Assembly (NCBI GenBank): GCA_035591015.1 | Contig: JAXIUW010231063.1 | Location: 1 to 10,224 of the forward strand | From: Cephalothrix simula | Taxonomy: Eukaryota > Nemertea > Palaeonemertea > Archinemertea > Cephalotrichidae | Reading direction: 5' to 3' | Length of the DNA stretch: 10,224 nt | Shown here: positions 7,401 to 10,224 of the stretch, piece by piece | Position numbering within the stretch: position 1 is the first letter of the stretch | Layout of the letters: each line of letters starts with the position of its first letter | Program-made: the position numbers and the translations under genes | Notes under the pieces: generated by a model | What the model saw: only the letters and a program-made list of their open reading frames with translations | Databases searched by the model: none | Told to the model about the DNA's origin: nothing

Positions 7401-9521
7401 TCCGACGACAATTATAACAGGTTTTATTGTTAAAAGGATTAGTTAGAAATATTCCTACATATCTGTTTTTACTGATATGCTCTTTTTTTCTCGAAAAATA
7501 ATTTTTTTGATATTATTTTTTGCCGTTCTCTAACAACAATTAAAATGCCATTTGATAATAATATCACAGTAAACATGTGTGTAATAACGCGGATTTCATC
7601 TTTACTGCAAAGTAACTGTGAAATTCCCTATAACATCACCACCCAATTTAACTTTTAGGTCAGATAGATAGATTTTTGGTTAAAAATTTATTGAAAACAA
7701 ATTTTACTGCAAAATTAGGTTACCAAATTTCTATCTTCGGGATCTACTGGGCTGTCGTACTCCAGTAATACTTTAGCAACTTCTACAAATCCTTTGTAGG
7801 CAGCCGACTCTAATGGGGTCCATAAATTACAATTTCTGGAAAAAAATCAGATAATTTCTGTAAAGAATAACATTTCTGGTGTCTGACGATTCCGTGGTTT
7901 ACAAAAATGCGCTATTTTTCAAAAGACGATGATATATCAATTAACATACTTCACTCCTGCCTTAGTTTGGCAAGTTAGATAACCAAATAGCTGGTGCATG
8001 GTCAAGAACAGAAAACTGGATGACAGGCATATGTAAACTTATTACCTTGCCTGAACATCAGCGCCGTTTTTAAGTAAGACTTCTACAACCATAGCATGAC
8101 CTCTGCTAGATGCAATATGAATTGGCGTGTTCGAATCTTCATCTTCATCTCTTATTGCAAAATGGTTAATCTTGATTATCTCTTTCACCACCCTTTTAAA
8201 AGATATCATGGATTATTAATATTTATGTTTAAGTTATATTTAAGTTTTAGATCCCTCGTTCCAAATAGTGCTAATCGCGACATCTTTCACAATTTGCACC
8301 TCCCCACTATTTACGCCATATACAAAACTAAACCTCCTTAACAGAGCCACCACCTCAGTTTCCATCAGCTCCAATTTAATCAACACAATGCTTCATTTCA
8401 TGATAACCACATACACAACCCACTAATTCAAGATTCAATAGTACATGTAAATGAATAAACACAACCTATATGTACAGCACCCTATCTACTGTGAACACCG
8501 CAATCCTCCTTAATCCTTTCCCACCGCCAAAACCAGCATTTTAACCACCTGTACTACCACCTACTACCACCACCTATAATGTTTATGTTCCATTTATGGT
8601 CATGCTAGAATTTCTAAACATATTTTCGATCAAGAGAGTGAAAACCCTCGTGGAAACGAGAAATATAAACCTCTCTACTATTGTATCATTCATTTTTTCA
8701 CATTCTCCCCTATTAGACGCGCGTTTCAAATATCATTAGATAAAATAGATATGTTATCTAGAATTTGGGATTTTTTTTACCTGACTTTCCCATGTTTTGC
8801 TGCCACGTGAATTGGAGATTCCTCCTCGTCGTTTTTTGCATCAACATTAGCACCATTATTTAGCAAGCACTGAAAGTGTTAACCAGGAGACATTATTGTG
8901 GTTCAGAAGCTAGTGTGAAGCAAACATAATTACCCGATATTGGGGTAATCTTCTTACTAGTATATAGAATTTGACTTACCCTTACTATGCTGAGGTAACC
9001 CTTTCCTGCTGCAACATGCAGTGGAGTGTTCTCGTAACGGTCTCCCATATTTATTAGATTTGCCTCGCTGACTTGCTCATTTTTTAAGAGGGTCTGTAAT
9101 TTAAAAAAAGATATGTTCATATTAAAGTGAAAGATAATACATACCTTCCGATTATCATAGAGCAGTGATCACAAAGAGACTAAATTACAACCAAATGCTT
9201 CACAACCCCATATGGTGATTTAGCAGCTCATTTAACTGCTGATTTTCATAGAAGGTGTGACTCGACAAGATGTAGGAACAGTAAAGCATTTACGATAAAA
9301 TTTAATTGACAACTATCAATTATTGTATTGTATTTACCTCTAAAATTTCTAAGTCATTTGCTTCAGCAGCCCAAAACACTGCTGATTTTTCAGCTTTGTC
9401 GACAACATTTACTGCACAGTTGTGCTTCAGTAGTGTTATGACGGTTTTTTCATTTCCACATGATGCTGCTAAAAGAAATGGTGTAAAGCTGTCTTTTTCT
9501 CTGCAGTCTATGTTAGAACCT
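1176..9521 (-). CDS. TRPA1: TRPA1-like ankyrin-repeat TRP cation channel, 17 exons, 5' end outside window
   Basis: This is a TRPA-family tetrameric non-selective cation channel of the plasma membrane; family members sense heat, cold or irritants. Joined exons, in transcript order: 9521-9338, 9093-8980, 8869-8781, 8192-8046, 7835-7724, 6641-6505, 5984-5863, 5784-5590 (or 5632), 5024-4924, 4816-4641, 4542-4395, 3855-3724, 3487-3287, 2951-2757, 2508-2440, 2192-2019, 1406-1176. Every junction is GT-AG and every phase matches, giving 841 residues. Order of parts: about eight ankyrin repeats (residues 1-265), the pre-S1 linker with the SKRW motif (270-273), S1 to S6 (about 430-684), a TRP-like helix (685-707) and a C-terminal charged helix. 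Diagnostic TRPA1 matches include NHPL, HPLCQALLMYKW, ETGLR, WQWDMAAIAVFLGWMDLVLF and MNLLVGLAVDDI. The start codon and earlier ankyrin repeats lie right of the window. It could be a basal TRPA paralogue rather than a strict TRPA1 orthologue. Confidence 0.95.
1407..2018 (-). other. Last intron, 612 nt
   Basis: GT-AG intron between exons p and q. No convincing exon was found inside. It holds an imperfect hairpin at 1473-1558; the remainder is AT-rich without recognised structure. Confidence 0.7.
1473..1558. repeat. Imperfect inverted repeat (hairpin), 86 nt
   Basis: GATTCGA (1473-1479) pairs with TCGAATC (1552-1558). Inside, CGAAAAAAACACGAACACGAA (1489-1509) is imperfectly complementary to TTCGTGCTCGAATTTTTTCG (1521-1540). 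The loop is about 11 nt. It could be a foldback element or a structured intron segment. Confidence 0.55.
2019..2192 (-). CDS. TRPA1: TRPA exon p: cytoplasmic segment after the TRP-like helix
   Basis: It encodes residues 708-765, 58 codons in phase 0, with acceptor TTTTTTAAAG and donor ATG/GTAAGG. VDLALGVESLLPNFVRRYA corresponds to the post-TRP segment of TRPA1 (human VELHTSLEKKLPLWFLRK). The rest, with basic and polar residues and SLEKKLTPEM near the end, is less conserved. Confidence 0.9.
2440..2508 (-). CDS. TRPA1: TRPA exon o: TRP-like helix (VGLAVDDIKAVQRQAALKRL)
   Basis: It encodes residues 685-707, 23 codons in phase 0, bounded by TTTCCTAG and CAG/GTAAGG. VGLAVDDIKAVQRQAALKRL matches the human S6 end and TRP-like domain (IGLAVGDI...QKHASLKR). 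This helix runs along the inner membrane face and links the gate to the nexus below. Confidence 0.96.
2757..2951 (-). CDS. TRPA1: TRPA exon n: pore helix, selectivity filter and S6
   Basis: It encodes residues 620-684, both ends in phase 0, with acceptor TTTTTTCAG and donor TTG/GTAAGT. The pore helix and filter read KILVMMGGELKY (631-642). G638 and E639 occupy the positions of human G914 and D915, and G637 replaces L913. VFYVALSNIVLILFYVLIGI (659-678) starts S6, which ends in LLMNLL, the conserved TRPA gate end. An asparagine in S6 (N666) is a polar residue in an otherwise hydrophobic run. Confidence 0.96.
2952..3286 (-). other. Intron between S5 and pore exons, 335 nt
   Basis: It contains the tRNA-like repeat. 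The frame of exon m stays open for about 37 codons past its donor (to about 3158), but that translation has no family match. The donor is GTAGAT and the acceptor TTTTTTCAG. Confidence 0.7.
3029..3130 (+). repeat. tRNA-derived sequence (SINE head or tRNA pseudogene)
   Basis: It starts GGCAGGATGGTCGAATGGTT, very like the 5' part of a serine or leucine tRNA including box A (3036-3055). GGGGTCGAATC near 3107 resembles box B. The acceptor stem does not pair (the 3' end reads CATCGGCAG), the T stem is weak, and the long middle part does not form a clear anticodon arm. It is therefore not a working tRNA and is best read as a tRNA-derived SINE head, lying antisense to the host gene in the intron between the S5 and pore exons. 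The extent of any SINE tail toward 3286 is unclear. Confidence 0.6.
3287..3487 (-). CDS. TRPA1: TRPA exon m: S4, S4-S5 linker and S5
   Basis: It encodes residues 553-619, both ends in phase 0. VWQWDMAAIAVFLGWMDLVL is S4 and matches human WQWQCGAIAV...WMNFLLYL; few basic residues lie in S4, as expected for TRP channels. GIYVVMITDIM (581-591) is the S4-S5 linker and FSLVFIVFVVAFALAFFILL (597-616) is S5. The donor is CCAG/GTAGAT, weaker than its neighbours. Joining to the next exon aligns LLQNQIDFG with human LLNLQDPFS without a gap, supporting this boundary. Confidence 0.94.
3724..3855 (-). CDS. TRPA1: TRPA exon l: S2-S3 linker, S3 and ETGLR motif
   Basis: It encodes residues 509-552, 44 codons with both ends in phase 0, bounded by TTTTTTACAG and AGT/GTAAGT. 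NVIEWGLCITALLVVVDF (524-541) is S3 and contains the conserved IEW. CQKETGLRS lies in the S3-S4 loop, as in invertebrate TRPA channels. The reading frame stays open in the intron on both sides, but homology stops at the splice sites. Confidence 0.94.
3856..4394 (-). other. Intron between S2 and S3 exons, 539 nt
   Basis: No repeat or further exon was recognised. The frame leading into exon l is open from 4095 through the acceptor, but its translation is serine- and phenylalanine-rich and unlike TRPA. AT-rich with poly-A/T runs. Confidence 0.65.
4395..4542 (-). CDS. TRPA1: TRPA exon k: S1-S2 extracellular loop and S2
   Basis: It encodes residues 459-508, bounded by TTGATTATAG and GAG/GTAAGT. 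The loop carries a possible N-glycosylation sequon, NMS at 467-469. S2 is about RIAQYVMMGSSGVYILRE (491-508), which lines up with the TRPA1 S2 that ends in a short intracellular loop. The loop residues (KYAQDNGITV) have no clear family match. Confidence 0.93.
4641..4816 (-). CDS. TRPA1: TRPA exon j: HPLC motif and transmembrane segment S1
   Basis: It encodes residues 401-458 plus two bases. HPLCQALLMYKW (411-422) matches human TRPA1; K421 falls at the position of K710, a lysine implicated in electrophile activation. YMNICAYVAYLTFLTAFVLT (about 431-450) is S1, followed by TPPYSIV on the extracellular side. Its acceptor and first about 35 nt are duplicated in the upstream intron (4843-4893). 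Confidence 0.95.
4780..4893. repeat. Tandem duplication of a splice acceptor and exon start
   Basis: 4780-4832 and 4843-4893 are near-identical copies offset by about 63 bp. The first copy is the 5' end of exon j with its acceptor TTTCAG. The second lies in the intron just upstream in the transcript and keeps the same acceptor sequence. The intronic copy differs by a few substitutions and one base fewer in the A run after the acceptor. Confidence 0.85.
4924..5024 (-). CDS. TRPA1: TRPA exon i: pre-S1 linker (KENHPLWIM)
   Basis: It encodes residues 367-400, entering with two bases and leaving in phase 0. The boundaries are TTTCAG and ATG/GTAAGT. The first part is rich in charged and polar residues and has no clear match. 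The end, NHPLWIM, together with the next exon's VKKNREDLITHPLC, is the TRPA1 motif before S1. Confidence 0.9.
5025..5589 (-). other. Intron between exons h and i, 565 nt
   Basis: I saw no repeat family or exon here. A weak inverted pair, AAAACCTCTA near 5401 and TTAGAGGATTTT near 5462, is the only structure noticed. The 3' part of exon h (5590-5631) becomes part of this intron if the upstream donor is used. Confidence 0.6.
5590..5784 (-). CDS. TRPA1: TRPA exon h: pre-S1 linker, two in-frame donor choices
   Basis: It encodes residues 302-366 in the long form, starting DVAKKVFDQCCE (C311 aligns with human C641), followed by HPDFAITFSYEFLDD, which matches the human pre-S1 beta segment. Two donors leave in the same phase: GATA/GTAAGT, where the exon ends at 5632, and CCAG/GTAAAA, where it ends at 5590. 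They differ by 42 nt (14 residues), and both join in frame to the next exon. The upstream donor fits the consensus better. I give the longer extent here; the shorter is equally plausible. Confidence 0.9.
5863..5984 (-). CDS. TRPA1: TRPA exon g: end of ankyrin domain and SKRW linker
   Basis: It encodes residues 261-301 plus one base, with acceptor TTTGTCAG and donor CCAG/GTAAGT. VAMVIVTSKRWRAAL aligns with human TRPA1 around its conserved SKRW. TTPIRKLINHMP aligns without gaps to the human segment holding C621, where this protein has threonine (T291). This linker belongs to the allosteric nexus under the membrane that couples ligand sensing to the gate. Confidence 0.95.
5985..6504 (-). other. 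Intron between exons f and g, 520 nt, with pyrimidine-rich stretch
   Basis: GT-AG intron. The middle (about 6268-6412) is strongly pyrimidine-rich on the plus strand, with recurring CCCTGCTCC/CTGCTCC/TTGCTCC motifs spaced about 22 to 35 bp, which looks like a decayed minisatellite. No exon was found. Confidence 0.6.
6268..6412. repeat. Degenerate CT-rich minisatellite
   Basis: Successive segments begin CTCTGCTCCC, TCCCTGCTCC, CATTGCTCC, TCTCCCTCCC and CTCCCTGCCC, separated by T-rich spacers often containing CAT. Unit lengths vary, so the period is only approximate. Confidence 0.45.
6505..6641 (-). CDS. TRPA1: TRPA exon f: last two ankyrin repeats before the linker
   Basis: It encodes residues 216-260 plus two bases, bounded by TTTTACATAG and CAA/GTAAGT. 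LTPLLMASRNGHVDMVKLLL (216-235) is a full ankyrin unit, and GRNCLDLAIIKNHKD begins the last, capping repeat, which continues into the next exon. In human TRPA1 the matching segment lies directly before the linker to the membrane domain. Confidence 0.95.
6957..7046 (+). repeat. Cluster of four TTATCTGAC repeats
   Basis: Exact TTATCTGAC copies lie at 6965-6973, 6985-6993, 7017-7025 and 7038-7046, the first and third within longer matching CACCCAAATT/CACCCAATTT contexts. Related pieces recur past the neighbouring element: ACCACCCAATTTA at 7638-7650 and inverted GTCAGATAG at 7659-7667. These may be parts of one larger repeat interrupted by the insertion. Confidence 0.7.
7167..7632. mobile_element. 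MITE-like element with about 32-bp terminal inverted repeats
   Basis: The left end (7167-7198, TATAGGGAATTTCAGTGTTA...) and right end (7601-7632) are inverted copies differing at about two of 32 positions. The ends begin TATAGGG, so a TA target duplication of the Tc1/mariner type is possible. The 400-bp interior is AT-rich with small hairpins (for example TTGTCG with CGACAA near 7382-7418) and no open frame of note. It is a non-autonomous DNA element inside an intron. Confidence 0.8.
7724..7835 (-). CDS. TRPA1: TRPA exon e: ankyrin repeat (WTPLESAAYKGFVEVAK)
   Basis: It encodes residues 178-215, entering with one base and leaving in phase 0. The boundaries are TTTTTCCAG and TTG/GTAACC. The repeat reads WTPLESAAYKGFVEVAK at 183-199, then VLLEYDSPVDPEDRN; glutamate replaces the usual TPLH histidine. 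The downstream intron is the longest in the window (1082 nt) and holds repeat elements. Confidence 0.93.
8046..8192 (-). CDS. TRPA1: TRPA exon d: ankyrin repeat (NTPIHIASSRGHAMVVE)
   Basis: It encodes the end of codon 129 through residue 177 and two bases of codon 178. I chose the acceptor at TTTTAAAAG because it restores the phase and yields RVVKEIIK, which completes the previous repeat's helix without a gap; a second possible acceptor nearer the repeat (AATAAG) would delete that helix. The DEDEDSNTPIHIASSRGH stretch and VLLKNGADVQAR are typical repeat segments. The acceptor's pyrimidine tract is poor, so this boundary is the least certain of the ankyrin exons. Confidence 0.9.
8193..8780 (-). 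other. Intron between exons c and d, 588 nt
   Basis: Positions about 8340-8580 are rich in A and C on the plus strand with repeated CCACC/CTACCACC words, a simple compositional skew. No exon or mobile element was recognised. Confidence 0.6.
8781..8869 (-). CDS. TRPA1: TRPA exon c: ankyrin repeat (SPIHVAAKHGKV)
   Basis: It encodes residues 100-128 plus two bases of codon 129. The acceptor is CTTTCAG. CLLNNGANVDAKND completes the repeat begun in exon b, and SPIHVAAKHGKV starts the next. The acidic DEEE at 113-116 fills the hairpin tip between repeats. Confidence 0.94.
8980..9093 (-). CDS. TRPA1: TRPA exon b: ankyrin repeat (NTPLHVAAGKGYLSIVR)
   Basis: It encodes residues 62-99, 38 codons with both ends in phase 0, bounded by AATTACAG and AGG/GTAAGT. 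It begins with TLLKNEQ, the end of the previous repeat's second helix, and contains the canonical repeat NTPLHVAAGKGYLSIVR at 83-99. An in-frame ATG inside the upstream intron gives a longer open frame, but the ankyrin homology starts only at the acceptor. Confidence 0.95.
9338..9521 (-). CDS. TRPA1: TRPA exon a: ankyrin repeats 1-2 of those visible
   Basis: It encodes residues 1-61. The acceptor is TATTTTCAG and the donor is GAG then GTAAATA; it enters with one base and leaves in phase 0. Residues 11-19 read SFTPFLLAA, an ankyrin TPLHxAA variant, preceded by GSNIDCREKD, the usual turn before a repeat. The second repeat is degenerate: its TPLH position reads SAVFWAA, with no histidine or proline, followed by EANDLEILE. 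These repeats form the cytoplasmic N-terminal stalk of the channel. Confidence 0.93.
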
Positions 9522-10192
9522 CTGAAAATAGAGGTGATATTGACACTGTGATTCTTAAATATTTAAGAAAATTGTAACGTAAAATGGTTGATTTATTTTG
9601 ACCTTGAAAAAAATCACCTAGCCTGGTTCCCTAGCCCTTTTCTCGATAACGATAAATTAACAAACCGAGATGGGACATGTCATTATAAGTATGCGCGAAA
9701 TTGATTAGCTCAGGGAACCAGTCAAAGAACTGTGGCATATTTGGCGATTAGTATGGTCGAGAGATATAGCGAAAAAGAAAATAAGGTGGGAATTTTTTTG
9801 TGGTCGATAGATCTTCCTAATTATTTATATGTTTTTGTTTAATATATAAGCTGAACATTGGCATATTTTTAAAAAAATCGAAGCGGATAATTTTTTTCTT
9901 TCGGTCTTAAAAAGGGAAAAATGCAAAAAAATCGGGCGCAAACTGATTTTTTAGGTATGGGTATGTGTTGCTGGGGCCACGAAGACCCTTTAAAAAAAAA
10001 GATGTGCCAAAAATATAGATTTTTTCGGATTTTTGAAATTGACGCCAAAATGACCCAAAATGGCGCCCAAGGCCCAAAAATGTGCTAAATGTGCTAAACA
10101 GGTGTCATAGATCATTTCTACACCTCAACGTGGTACATCGAGGTCAATGGATCCCAAAACAATGAAAATACCACATCTCTTTGACTGGTTAC
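9522..10192 (-). other. Sequence upstream of exon a (intron), holding a repeat element
   Basis: Intronic by position, since exon a begins with an acceptor. It contains an inverted-repeat element at 9712-10195 and a related 10-bp end copy at 9623-9632. Apart from the possible exon at the very edge, no coding sequence was seen. Confidence 0.65.
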
Positions 10193-10195
10193 CTT
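9712..10195. mobile_element. Element of about 480 bp with inverted ends
   Basis: The plus strand from 9712 (AGGGAACCAGTCAAAGAACT, then GTGGCAT) is matched by the minus strand from 10195 (AGGTAACCAGTCAAAGAGAT, then GTGGTAT), about 24 of 28 positions. The interior is AT-rich with short direct repeats (GTGCTAAATGTGCTAAA; CAAAATGACCCAAAATGGCG) and no long open frame. A third copy of the outer ten bases, inverted, lies at 9623-9632 (CTGGTTCCCT). The type of element is not recognised. Confidence 0.65.
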
Positions 10196-10224
10196 CTCCA
10201 TTCTATTACACGCGTGTCACCATT
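10193..10224 (-). CDS. Possible partial upstream exon of the TRPA gene (cut by window edge)
   Basis: On the minus strand this reads NGDTRVIEWR plus two bases, followed by a possible donor (AAG then GTAACC). The phase (two bases) fits the next exon, which starts with one base, and would give WRRGSNID. GDTRVIEW resembles the second helix of an ankyrin repeat. Against it, the joined repeat is about two residues shorter than a canonical one. The donor also falls at the edge of a terminal inverted repeat (9712-10195), so the GT may belong to a mobile element. A true upstream exon could lie further right instead. Confidence 0.4.

Larger units (their letters stand above)
6642..7723 (-). other. Longest intron, 1082 nt, filled with repeats
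   Basis: It separates exons e and f. It contains the TTATCTGAC repeat cluster and a terminal-inverted-repeat element. No coding segment was found. Confidence 0.7.

Noticed and set aside
8096-8341. Plus-strand open frame of 81 codons
   Set aside because: A shadow of ankyrin exon d on the opposite strand, continuing into intron sequence.
1-10224. CRISPR array, bacterial operon or viral genes
   Set aside because: GT-AG introns, an animal channel gene and no regularly spaced repeats rule these out for this window.

Overview
The window is intron-rich, AT-rich nuclear DNA from an animal, most likely an invertebrate. It is filled almost entirely by one gene on the minus strand: a TRPA-family (TRPA1-like) ankyrin-repeat cation channel. 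Seventeen consecutive exons join with matching phases through GT-AG introns. They encode 841 residues from an internal ankyrin repeat to the stop codon (827 if an alternative in-frame donor in exon h is used). The 5' end lies beyond position 10224; TRPA1 proteins are usually about 1100 to 1200 residues, so roughly the first 300 are missing. Residue numbers in this annotation count from the first complete codon of exon a (9338-9521), not from the true start.

Going along the gene from high to low coordinates: 9521 to 6505 holds six exons with about eight ankyrin repeats. 5984 to 4924 holds the pre-S1 region, equivalent to the electrophile-sensing allosteric nexus of human TRPA1. 4816 to 2757 carries S1 to S6, including a pore loop in exon n. 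2508 to 2019 carries the TRP-like helix and the following cytoplasmic segment. 1406 to 1176 is the last coding exon, rich in charged helical sequence that could form the C-terminal coiled coil. A possible further upstream exon is cut by the right edge (10193-10224) and is uncertain. Positions 1 to 1175 are downstream flank or 3' UTR, and no second gene is evident there.

The introns and flank carry several non-autonomous repeat structures: a foldback element (852-1039), an imperfect hairpin (1473-1558), a degenerate tRNA-like sequence with Pol III box-like motifs (3029-3130), an element with about 32-bp terminal inverted repeats (7167-7632) sitting among TTATCTGAC repeats, and a roughly 480-bp element with inverted ends (9712-10195). 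One intron carries a tandem copy of its own acceptor plus the start of the next exon.

The most interesting protein-level points are these. Of five human TRPA1 cysteines examined in the nexus region, only the C641 equivalent is present, while the K710 equivalent is kept. The selectivity-filter motif reads MMGGE rather than human MMLGD. I saw no multi-gene system; the biology here is a divergent sensory channel gene and the mobile DNA in its introns. All family comparisons are from memory of human TRPA1, without a database search.
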